From the NCBI RefSeq assembly GCF_000002985.6, contig NC_003279.8:2356001-2420000 (forward strand): a stretch of DNA of 64,000 nucleotides, in the 5' to 3' direction. Under the pieces are notes generated by a model, which saw only the letters and a program-made list of their open reading frames with translations, did not search any database and was not told the DNA's origin. The position numbers and the translations under genes are program-made. This document shows, piece by piece, positions 20,669-33,000 of the stretch; position 1 is the first letter of the stretch; every line of letters begins with the position of its first letter. This DNA comes from Caenorhabditis elegans. Its lineage: Eukaryota; Nematoda; Chromadorea; Rhabditida; Rhabditidae.

Positions 20669-21083
20669 CGTGGTGCCGGAGGCTGTCCCATCATGGTTTG
20701 ATCTACAAAAAATGCGGGAATTTTCCGTCCAAAAATATGTGACGTCAGCACGTTCTTAACCATGCGAAATCAGTTGAGACACAGAGCGGTTTTTACTACG
20801 TGGCCGTAAAATAAGAAAACTCGGCCACCTTCATAACATCGATACGGAACATTTTCTCAAAAATCGCCACGGTGGAACTATAGAACCCCCTTTCGAGAGT
20901 ATTCTCGTCAAGTTTCAAAAACATCCCACGTCAAAAATCCCAGATAAATCATTGGCCGAGTTTTCGATTTTTCTAGGCCACGTAGTAAAAGCCGCTCTGT
21001 GGAGAACTCTGCGTCTCTTCTCCCGCATTTTTTGTAGATCAACGTAGATCAAGCCAAAATGAGACATTCTGACACCACGTGAA
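20669..21083. repeat. Palindromic family B element with a nested inverted-repeat insert
   Basis: The B ends lie at 20669 (cacgtggtgccggaggctgt) and 21083 (gacattctgacaccacgtg). The insert at about 20779-21000 has matching ends cacagagcggtttttactacg and its inverse, and carries ggccgta/taggccac motifs. Confidence 0.7.
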
Positions 21084-21088
21084 AGGAT

Positions 21089-24000
21089 TCAAAAGTTCGA
21101 GAACGACTGCTGCTGCTGCGGCGGAAACTGATTGACACGATGCCGGTAGCCGCCGCCTCCGGTTACCGCCGATGGTGACAAAACGATAGACGGATTCTGA
21201 TTCGGATTCGGAGGCGGAGGAGGAGGAACAAAGCTCGGCGGAGACGGACCAGCAGCGACCATCGGAAGCGGTGGCGGTGGTGGCGGAGCCGAAGAGAACG
21301 GAAGCGGAGGAGGAGGTGGTGGTGGAATGTGAGATGTAGTAGTAGAAGAAGTTGTCGGAGGAGGAGGTGGAGGAGGAGGAGGTGGAGGCTTGTGATGAAG
21401 CCCGAGAGCAGAGAATAGAGTACTTTGTACATTAACAACCACTGATGGTGGTGGTGCCGAACTGACTGGCACGGAGGCCGGAACCGGAGCCGCTGGCTGT
21501 GCTCGCCAGCAATCTCCAGAGAATGGAGCTTGTGGTGGTGGCAGTGGAGGTGGTGGAACCATCGTTGGAATCGGCAGCACTGCTGAAATAATGATTCTTC
21601 TTATTTGGGGATCCGACTCATCGGAATGTCTTGCCAGTAGGAATTGGAGTATCAATTCGGACGCCAATCGGTGGAGGTGGAACGTTCACCGGTGGAAGGA
21701 CGATTGATGGAGGAGCCTGGTGCTGATACGGAGCCATTGGGGGCGGTGGAGCATTGAAATGTTGCATAGGTGGGGGCTGAAAGAGAAAGTAGACTTAAAT
21801 TGATTGATGAATCCCAGGATTTCAAGGATCAGATCAAGGATCACACGTGGCGTCAGGCTGTCTCATTGCTGTTTGATCTACAAAAAATGCGGGAATTTTC
21901 TCCCATGAAAATGTGACGTCAGCACGTTTTTAACCATGCGAAATCAGTTGAAAAGTCTGCGTCTCTTCTCCCGCATTTTTTGAAGATCTAGGTAGATCAA
22001 ACCAAAATGAGACACTTTGACTTCGGAAAACCGAAAAATTGAAGAAAATCGAAAAAAAATTCAAATTTTTATAACGGGACTATTAAATTCTGAGAATGCG
22101 TATTGCACAACATATTTGACGCGCAAAATATCTCGTAGCGAAAACTACAGTAACCCATTAAATGACTACTGTAGGTCGATTTACGGGCTCGTTTTTCAAA
22201 AAGAATTAATACAATTTATTTGTCGATAGAATATTAAAATTTTCGAAAATCGAGATCCCGTAAATCGACACTACAGTAGTCATTCAAGGGATTACTGTAG
22301 TTTTCGCCACGAGATATTTTAATATGTTGCGCGTCAAATATGTTGTGCAGTACGCATTCTCAGAATTGAAAGAAAACAAATAACTTTATAACAAAACAAA
22401 TAACGTCTAAAAATAAGAAAAATGACCAAAATTTTGGGGAATCTTTCAAAAAAAATCGAGTTTTTTTTTGCTGAGAAATCGAAATTTTTAGTTTTTCGAT
22501 TTTCCGTTTTCCGGTATTTTTTCTCAAAAAAAAGTGATTTTTCGGAAAAAAAAAGCTTTTCACTAAAAAAATTCCGTTTTTTTAATATTTTTCTGAAAAA
22601 ATCGAAAATTTTCGTTTTTCGATTTTTTTTTTAGATAAATCAAAAATGTATCACTTTTTTATCTCTTTACTGAAAAATGCCGTTTTTTCTCTGAAAATTC
22701 GAATTTTTCGTTTTTTGATTTAAAAAAAAAATTTTTTTTTGAAAAAACCAAAAAAAACCTTTGTTTTTTGATCTATTTTTCTAAAAATTGGTTTTTTGAT
22801 TTTTCTGGAAAAAAAATGAAAAATTTGTTTTTCGATTTTTTTAAAAATAAATCAAAAATGTTACTTTTTTTGAATAGTTTTAAATGAAAAAACCAAAAAT
22901 TTGTCGTTTTTTGACAATTTCTGAAAAAATGAAACAAATTTGTTTTTCGATATTTTTTTCTATCAAATCAAAAATGTATCACTTTTTTTATCTTTTTACT
23001 GAAAAAATCCGTTTTTTTTCTCTGAAAAATTCTAATTTTCCGTTTTTTGATTTTAGTCATTTTTATATTTTTTTTACTGAAAAAATCGTTTTTTTTTAAA
23101 TTTTTTAATTATTCGTTTTTAGATTTTATTCTTTTAAAAAATCGAAATTTTTCGTTTTTTAATTTTTTTTAAATCTAAAATTTTAGGGGGTTTTTTAAAT
23201 TTTTACTGGAAAAATCTAAATTTTTCGTCTTTTTTTTTTTCAGAATTTTTTGTTTGTGTTTTGAAACTTTTTTTTGAATTTTTTTTTTCGGGGAAAAAAA
23301 TCAAAATGTTTTGTTTTTTTTTAAATTTTTTCTGAAAAAAAAACCAATTTTTTTCCAAAAACCGGGCCTCCAGGCTTCCACAAAACACCTACATAGGCCA
23401 TCATATTCTGCTGATATAACCCCTGCTGGGGATGCGGGGGCGGTGGTGGCGGTGGTGGAGCATAATGGTAGACTTGTGGAGCAGCAGCTGGAGCTACTGG
23501 GTAGTAACTGAAAAAACTTTTTTTTTAATAAAAAATAATTTTTCTGGAAAAAATTTACGAATAAGGAGGTGGCTGAATTGGTGGAGGTATAGGTGGTGGT
23601 GGTACTGCCATATGATACACAACGTCTGGTTCTTCCTTTTTTATCAAATCTGGTGATAGTGAGCAATCCGAGACCAGCTCCATTTGATCCGATAAATCGT
23701 CCCGACTGAAAATTAATATCTTTTTAAAAAGAATATCTTAAATGAGGGTTTCATCGAACAAATTTTTCGATTTTTCGATTCCCTGGGATCCCGAAAAATT
23801 GCAAAAAAGAAATTCAGAAAAATCGACAGTGGTGTTAATTTTTTGAAAAAAAAATCGATAACACATTTATTTTTTTTCTTAAAAAATTGATAAAAAATCA
23901 ATTTTTTTAATCGATAAAATATTGATTTTGTTACCAATGTTGATTAATGTTCATTAAATTGAAAAAATTGTTAAAAATCGATATTTTTTGTTTAAAAAAT

Positions 24001-27000
24001 CTAGAAAACATTGTTTTTTTTTGTTGAAAAATCGCAAAAAACAATTCAGAAAAATCGATTTTTTTCCTCGAAAAATCTGAAAATTATTTTTTTTTTGTTG
24101 AACAAAAAAGAGGATAAAATATTGATTTTTCTGAAAAAAAGATTAAAAATCGGAAAAATATTGATTTTTTTTAAAGAAAAAATGATTAAAAATCGATTTT
24201 TATTCTGGAAAAATCTATTTATAAATTATTAGTTTTTTTGTTGAACAAAAAAGAGGATAAAATATTGATTTTTCTGAAAAAAAGATTAAAAATCGGTAAA
24301 ATATTGATTTTTTTAAAGAAAAAATGATTAAAAATCGATTTTTATTCTGGAAAAATCTATTTATAAATTATTAGTTTTTTGTTGAAAAAAAGGATAAAAT
24401 ATTAATTTTTAATGAAAAAATTTATAAAAATCGATAAAATATTGATTTTTTTATTGCAAAAAATTTATAAAAATCGATAAAATATAGATTTTTTTTATTG
24501 CAAAAAATTTATAAAAATCGATAAAATATTGATTTTTCGGTGAAGATAGAAATTATCGATTTTTGTTAATTCCTATCAAAAATCGATAATTTTAATCAAA
24601 AATCGATATTTTATACCAAAAATCGATATTTTTAAAATTCAAATTATCGATTTTTGATGAAATTTATCGATTTTTCATGGAAATTATCGATTTTTGATAT
24701 TTTCTATCAAAAATCGATAATTTTAATCAAAAATCGATAATTTATATCAAAAATCGAGTTTTTCAGAAATAAAAATTATCGATTTTTGATAGAAATTATC
24801 GATTTTTCATGGAAATTATCGATTTTTGATATTTTCTATCAAAAATCGATAATTTTAATCAAAAATCGATAATTTATATCAAAAATCGAGTTTTTCAGAA
24901 ATAAAAATTATCGATTTTTGATAGAAATTATCGATTTTTCATGGAAATTATCGATTTTTGACATTTTTTTCACATAGGATTCTCTAATTCATTGATATTC
25001 CAACTCTCATACATTTTAGTTTTCCGATCAATCTGGCTCAACAGCTGATCCTTAAACGTCTCCATCAGCTCATTCTTCAACTTTTTCGAGCAATCCTCAA
25101 GCGCCTTGTCCAACCCAGTGCCAAGTGTCTCCTCCACTTTATACGAACTAATTCCAAAATTTCTCGCAAGTTGCTCGATGAGCTCCCGTCGATTCACGGC
25201 CGCCTGATCCATCGAAGGCCCAGGAGATCCGGGAGGAGTTTTCGGGCCTCGACGAGGCCGTTTCGGATAACTACCACCATCAGAATCGACGGCGGGGCTC
25301 GGTGGGGTACGTGGGCCGACGTGGGCTTGCTCTGAAGGGAAAAAGTTTTTGAGCCATTCCCTGGAGAGCTGCTGAACCTCGTCTTCGCTCATTTTCTCGT
25401 AGCCCAGCGTCCCGCAGTTCTCCATTTTTCCCAGCAGCATTTTGTAGCCGAGCAGCTTGTCAACCATCCCCTGCCGATGTATAAAATCACTGATCGTCGA
25501 GTCTTCATTCCGGAAATTCCTCAAATTTGTCGCAGTCAATGGCAAATAGTCCCTGATGTGTTGAGCCGGCTGTTGCTCTTTTCTCTTGGCGGCTTCTTCC
25601 TTCCGCCGAGCCAGCTTTTCTCGTTGCTCCTCGTCAATATCGTGCCAAATCCGATCGACAACATCCGTCTCCTTACGTGGAGCTCTCACATGAGTCTGGC
25701 TCGTCGTCGGAATGGCGCTGCTCCGTGGCCGTTTTCGTAGAATATTGTGCAATTCTTCTGGTGGCGGTGGCGGTAGGACTTGTTTCGTTGGTGACGGGCA
25801 TGGTATTCCTGAGGTGATTGATCGACGCCGACTAGGTGAAGGTTCTCCCATTTCTGAATGAGATTAAGTTATAATAGGTGGAGGAGAGTCGAAAAAATTT
25901 TATTTATTTATTTTAAAAAAATTTTTCTGTTTTTTTTTTTTTGGCAGAAAATAGACTCTAATGACCGAATATGACTGTAAAAAAACTAAAAAATTTTTTT
26001 TAATTTTTGAAAAATCAAAAATGTGAAAAAGCACAATTTGCCGGAAATTTTTAATTCCGGCAATTTGTCGACTTGCCAGAAAATTTTCAATTCTGGCGAT
26101 TTGCCGATTTGCCAGAAAGGGTCAATTCCGGCAATTTGGCGGAAATTTTTTTTAAATTTTTTTATAAATAACAGAAGAAAAAGTTAACAAAATAAACCGA
26201 AGAATTTAGCCCGAAAATAAAGAAAATGAATTTCCGGCAAATCGGCAAGTCGACAAACCGGCCATTTGCCGGAATTGAAATTTCCGGCAAATTGCCAGAA
26301 TTGAGCATCTCCGGCAAATCGGCAAACTGCAGAAATTGAAAATTCCGGCATAATCGGCAAATTGCCAGAATTGAACATTTTCGGCAAATTGCCAAAATTG
26401 AACATTTCCGGCAAATCGAGAAGTTGCCGACAAAGAAAAATTACCGGCAAATCGGCAAATTATCGAAAATTGAAATTTCCGGCAAATCGAGAAATTGCCG
26501 AAATTAAAAATTTCCGGCAAATAGTCAAATTGCCGGAATTGAACATTTCCGGCAAATCGGCAAATTATCGAAAATTGAAATTTCCGGCAAATCAACAATT
26601 TGCCGAAATTGAAAATTTCCGGCAAATAGGCAAACTACCAGAATTTAAATTTCCGGCAAATCGGCAAACTGCCAGAATTGAGCATCTCCGGCAAATCGGC
26701 AATTTGCCGAAAATGAAAATTTCCGGCAAATAGTCAAATTGCCGGAATTGAATTATTCCGGCGAATCGGCAAATTACCGAAATTGAAAATTTCCGGCAAA
26801 CCGGCAATTTCCGCGATTTGCCGAACGGCAATTGCCGCCCAAATTTGAAGAAAAAAAAAGTTTGACTGTACCTTTAAACTAAAATTTTTAAAACCCAAAA
26901 TAGTAGAAATTCGGATAAAAAACCGAAAAAAAAAACAAAAATTTTCCAAAAAAAAAAGTTAAATAATTTTTATATTCAATGAGGTAAGGGAGTTCAGATG

Positions 27001-30000
27001 CAAAATTCGAAAATTGTATGTGTAAATTGGTGTGAATAGCTCAAAAGATCATAGAATAGAATACACGTGGTGCCAGAGGCTGTCCCATTACGGTTTGATC
27101 TACAAAAAATGCGGGAATTTTTTTTGTTGCAAAATGAGTTGAGAACTCTGCCTCCATTTCCCCGCACTTTTTTTTGTAGATCAACGTAGATCAAGCCGAA
27201 ATGAGACACTCTGACACCACGTCAGAATTGAATTGAAAGAATTTTTCGAGAAAAATCAAAACATATAAAGTGAGGAGATTTTCAGAGATAAAGGCACGGT
27301 TGTTCGGGTAGGAAGTATTTAAAAAATTGCAAAAAATGCGTGGGTGGGTGGGCTAGAATTGAAAAAAAAGCGATCGGGAAAAAAACATTATTTTTGATAA
27401 TTATTTTGTTCTGGACGGGCGGATGGGCGATGAAGAAGGCGCTCCTGAATAAAAAAATTTTTTGAAAAATTTTTAACATTAAAAAAAATTTTTTTTTTAA
27501 TTTAAAATTCAAAAAAAAATGTTGGTTAAATTTGCAAAACAAAAAAACATTGAAAATATTTGTTATTCAATTTTATTAATTTTTTAAAGGCGAACGTATT
27601 TATCAAGATGGGTCTCGTAGCGAAATAAAAGAGCTACAGTAACCATAATTTTTGAATTTTTTGAGAAGCGATTGATTTTTTTGTGGCCGGCAAATTTTCA
27701 TTTTCGGCAAATCGGCAAATTGCCGGAATTGAAAATTTCCGGCAAATTGACAATATGCCGAATTTGCCGGAAAAGCGGCAAATTGTGATTTTGCTTTTTT
27801 TTTTTTTGGAAATTTCAAAATTTCAATTTTTTTTTTCGGCAAAATTGTACGCGAATTTCCAGCAAAAAAAGTGCAAAACCACAATTTGCCGATTTTCCGA
27901 AAATTTTTAAAACGTTATCAATTTGCCAATTTGCCGGAATTTTCAATTTCGGCAATTTGTCGATTTGCGGGAAAATTGCCGATTTGCCGGAAATTTCAAC
28001 AACGACAACTTGCCAAAAATGAAAATTTCCGGCAAAGGGGCAAATTATCGGAATTGAAAATTTCCGGCAAATCGGCAAACCGGCAATTTGCCAAAAATGA
28101 CGATTTCCGACAAATCGGTAAATCGGAAAATTGCCGGAATTGAAAGTATCAAGCAAACGGCAAATCGGCAATTTGCCAAAAATCAAAATTTCTGGCAAAT
28201 CAGCATCCCGGCAATTTGTCGATTTGCCGAACCGTGCGTATTTTCCAAAAAAAAAAAAAACATTTTCCGTAGAAAAGCAGATGAAAAATGTGATTTACAA
28301 GAAATCTCACAGAAAAATATAACGAAAACAGCCTACAGAAGACGGTTGCCGGTTTGGCGATTTGCCGGAAATGATCAATTCCGGCAATTTTTCGACTTGC
28401 CGGAAATGTTCAATTCTGCCCAGCTTGCCAATTTGCCGAAAAATTCAATTTCGACAATTTTCCAAAAATGAAAATTTCCGGCAAACCGGCAACTTGCCGA
28501 AAATGAAAGATTCCGGCAAACCGGCAAACCGGCAAATTGATTACAGCAAAAAAATGTAAAAGTAATGAAATCCAGTCGTCTCACCCTTTTCTAACGGGGT
28601 ATTCGGTCGGCGGCTGCCGCCATGAAATTCCCACGAGCCTTTCTCTCCTTCTCTTTCACCGCATTATCGACTTTCAGCGCGTGCTGCACGAATTGCCGAA
28701 TCTCGAGCTCGACGTCTTCAGTGGCTCCACCACCACCACCACCGTCGGATTTACGGCCACCAGAGGTGCCACGTTTTCCACCACCACCAGCCCCAGCTGC
28801 AGTATTATTAGCACGTGGCTTTGGCTGACGTGGACGGCGGGAAGAAGAAGAAGACGGTGAAACTTTCGAATCGATAGACGCTGTCGGTGAGTCATCGGGA
28901 AGAAGAATTTGAGCGACAAAATTCGGGGGCCGAGTTGTAATGACCAAGTCAGTGAGCTTTGCAATATCCACATTTGGATGTGACATCGCTTCTGAAATCA
29001 GCAATTTTTTTTTCGAGGAAATTCGACACGGGCTCCCTGGCTGTCTCTATATTGCTGTTTTTTTTAGCGGACGAGAAAACGTTAGAAAAGTGAGCAAAAT
29101 GGCCTGGAAAATTCTCTGGAAGAGGAGGATTCCTCGTCCGTCGCTCGCGATGTCCTCTCGGAGAAGAAAATAGCGTTTGAAATAAGAGACGCAGACGACG
29201 AAACGGTTATCCTTTGCGTTTTTCGCGCCCAGCGACAACACTGCAACTTTTTCCTCACGAGGGACGAGGAAAAGTGGTTTCTAGGCCATGGCCGAGGGCC
29301 GACAAGTTTCATCGGCCATTTATCTTGCTTTGTTTTCCGCCTGTTTTCTTTCGTTTTTCATCGATTTTTTTCGTTTTTTTCTTATTAAAACTGATAAATA
29401 AATATTTTTTGCAGATGCTAAAACAATTTTCAAGTGAAAAATTGCGTATTCAGTCGGCAAGCAGCGGTGAAAGTGGTCAATGCAATATGATGGATTACGG
29501 GAATACAAAACCTAAACTTTTTCTGAAACATGATATATATGATGCTTAGATGCTGAAGCTACCTGATTTTCATAACGAGACAGCTGAAAAAGTTTTGAGG
29601 TTTTCAAAATTCAACTTTTTGTGCGAAAATCTCGGCTTTTTCACCGAAAAAGTTGAATTTTGGAAACCTCAAAACTTTTTCAGCGGTCTTGATATGAAAA
29701 TCAGGTAGTTTCAGCATCTAAGCAGCATATGTATCATGTTTCAGAAAAAGTTTAGGTTTGGTATTCCCGTAATCCATCATATTTGACCATTGACCACTTT
29801 CACCGCTGCTTGCCCACTGAATACATAATTTTTTTACTTGGAAATTGTTTTAGCATCTGCAAAAAATATTTATTTATCAGTTTTATTAAGAAAAACGAAA
29901 AAAATCGATGAAAAACGAAAGAAAACAGGCGGAAAACAAAGCAAGATAAATGGCCGCTGAAACTTGTCGGCCCTCGGCCATGGCCTAGAAATCACTTTTC

Positions 30001-33000
30001 CTTGTCCCTCGTGAGGAAAAAGTTGCAGTGTCTCACCACAGGCGCATAGCAAGACTTGGCGCCGACATGAATTCTCAATATGGCGCGTTTGCTTCAAAAA
30101 ATTATGCAAAAGGACAGCCAGCAGCGACCCGTGAAATTCTGATTTATCATTTATTTTTTGTGAAGTTGTGTACCTAACAGGAGTCGGCATTTTAATTTCT
30201 AGAAAATTTCAAAAAATTTTGAATTTCCAGTGTGTAAAAATGTATCGTTAAAAATTATTTTAAAGGTGGTGTAGTCGAATTTTTTCAAATTTCTTTATTA
30301 GACTCAAAATTGTCAGAAAACACCGAATTTCATAATGAAATTTATTGATAACTTCAACTTCTCAAAAAAAAAAAGTTATGACGGCTCAAAAAATGGCCTA
30401 AAATGGGTGAAAATTTGAAGTTTTTTGGATGTTTGGATGTGTCATCGCTTCTGAAATCAGAAAAAAAATTTTTCGAGGAAATTCTGATTTTTAGCGACAT
30501 TCTTTTGTTAATTTCTGTGTCTATACAGGGGTGCTGCTGAATATGTTTTTCATTTTCTTGATATTCCGTTTTTTTTTGAACAAACCGAAAAATGAGTATT
30601 ATTGATTTTTCGGTTTTTTTGATGAAAATCGAACTTTTTCGATTTTTCGATTTTCAGGGAAACCAAAAAATCGAAAAAAAATCACAAATCTGACAAAAAA
30701 TTAAATTTTTTATTATTACGGGACTACTAAATTCTGAGAATGCGTATTGCACAACATATTTGACGCGCAAAATATCTCGTAGCGAAAACTACAGTAATTC
30801 TTTAAATGACTACTGTAGCGCTCTTGTGTCGATTTACGGGCATCTATAGAATATTAAAGTTACGCTTAGAATTGCTGTCAGTAGTCGAAAAAAAAAACAT
30901 TTTGAAAAAATTTCGAAAATATCGAGAGCCCGTAAATCGACACAAGCGCTACAGTAATTAATTGTTTTTTTCAGAAAATTTAAAAAAAAACGAAAAAATT
31001 GTATTTTTTTGATTTTTTGAAAATCGAAAAACGATTAATTTGGATTTTTCATTGTTCCGGAAAAAACGAAAAAAAAATTTTTTTCATAAAAATTCAATTT
31101 CTTATCAATTTTTGTTTATGGTTGTGAGGAAAATACCAATATTTTGAGCTTTTTCGGAAAAATCGAAATTTATTTCTGGAAATATCGGAAAACGGGATTT
31201 TTCAGAAAAAACAAACATTTTCTCGTTTTTCCGATATTTCGAAAAAAAACTCGATTTTTCCAAAAAATAGCAAAAAATTTTCAGGGAAACCAAAAAATCG
31301 AAAAAAAATCACAAATCTGACAAAAAATTAAATTTTTTATTATTACGGGACTACTAAATTCTGAGAATGCGTATTGCACAACATATTTGACGCGCAAAAT
31401 ATCCCGAAGCGAAAACTACAGTAACCCTTTAACGGACTACCGTAGCGCTCTTGTGTCGATTTACGGGCTTCATTTCATCGATAGAATATTGAAGTTACGC
31501 TAAAAATTGCAGTCATTATTCGAAAAAAAAATTGAAAATATTTCGAAAATATCGAGAGCCCGTAAATCGACACAAGAGCGCTACAGTAGTCATTTGAAAA
31601 GGATTACTGTAGTTTTCGCTACGAGATATTTTGCGCGTCAAATATGTTGTGCACTACGCGTTCTCAGTTTTGAAAGAAAACAAATAATTTTCTTATAAAA
31701 ATAAGAAAACAGGCCAAAATTTTAGGGTATCTTTTTAAAAAAGTCGAGTTTTTTTTTTTTGAAAAATCGAAATTTTTAGTTGTTCGAATTTCCGTTTTTC
31801 CGATATTTTTTCTCCAAAAATGTGATTTTTCGAAAAAAAAAAAAGCTTTTTATTAAAAAAAATTAAGTTTTTTAAAAATATTTTTTTACTGGAAAAAAAC
31901 TAAAAATTTGTCAATTTTCGAAAAATCAGAAAAACGAGAAATGCTTGATTAATCTGAGAAATCTAAACATTTCCTGTATTTCCAGAAAAAAAAAATAATT
32001 GTCAAATTTCTTTTTAAAAAATTGAAAATTTTCGTTTTTTTTTAAATTTTTTCAGAAAAAAAATAGAATTTTTCACAAGTAAAATTCAAGCTTTATTAGA
32101 AAAAATTGGAAAAATCAACGGAAAAAACCGCGCCGCAGGGTTGCAAATTGACTTACCATCAAAATACCGAACAGCATCTGGACCACCAATCAATCGAAGC
32201 TTCTGCTCTTCCACGGCCACCGAATTCTCCATCTGAGCAACCGTATTCGTGAGGCCTTTGTGCTGAGTTACAATCTGTTTCGAGCCGGCGAGCAGCTCCG
32301 TCACATCCGTAACACTTGGCATTCCGAGCTCGTCGAGCCGGCTCTTCAGAGTATTAACTCCCGTCGCAAGAAGCTCATCAATCTGTGTAGACGTCAGTGT
32401 AATCGACTCTTTGAGCTCAGCTCTGCGAGCTTCTTCGGCTTCAATGTCGAGACGGAGGCGGCCGACAAATTCCGGGTCGGCGGTTTTCGATTGATTACAG
32501 AATTGTTTCATCGCAAAATAGTAGGAGACGATCATATTGTAGAATGGATCAGTTGGTGGTATCATAAATGTGTGGCGTTGCTCGGCGGCAATCTCTGTGC
32601 ACACAGGCATCACATTTGGTGCTGCTGGAGCAGCTGAAGCCTGCTGTGGAGCTGCTGGAGCCGGAGCTGGTGGTGGTGGCGGGGTCGGGTAGATCGCTAC
32701 GGGAGCCGGAAGATGTGCCAGTGGAGGGCCAAATGCCGATGGAGATGCTTCTGTTGGTTGGCTCAGAACCGAGTTGATCTGAAAATTAAGGACTTATGGG
32801 TGGCAAACGATTTTTCCGGCAAATCAGAAAATTGCCGGAATTGAAATTTTCGGCAAATGGGCAAATCGGCAATTTACCGAAAATCAAATTTTCCGGCAAA
32901 TCGGCAAACCGACAAATTACCGAAAATCAAAATTTCCGGCAAACCGGCAACTTGCCGAAAAATAAAATTTCCGGCAAATTGGCAAATCGGCAAACCGGCA

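Noticed and set aside
23301..23666. 121-codon minus-strand frame overlapping dot-1.1 exons 16-17
   Set aside because: Out of frame with the Pro-rich reading and crosses the intron; a shadow of the real exons.
26206..26625. Long minus-strand frame of Pro-Glu/Cys-Arg-Lys repeats (and similar frames at 27815-28198, 33310-33630, 35974-36549)
   Set aside because: They are translations of the CCGGCAAAT repeat arrays, with the same peptide words in several frames and no splice or codon evidence.
27400..27445. Possible cassette exon in dot-1.1 intron 14 (ttattcag/GAGCGCC…)
   Set aside because: No usable GT donor follows before an in-frame stop.
26020..28545. CRISPR-like appearance of evenly repeated 'ccggcaaatcggcaaat' units
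   Set aside because: Units and spacers vary in length and orientation, spacers are themselves repeat-derived, and the DNA is eukaryotic intron.
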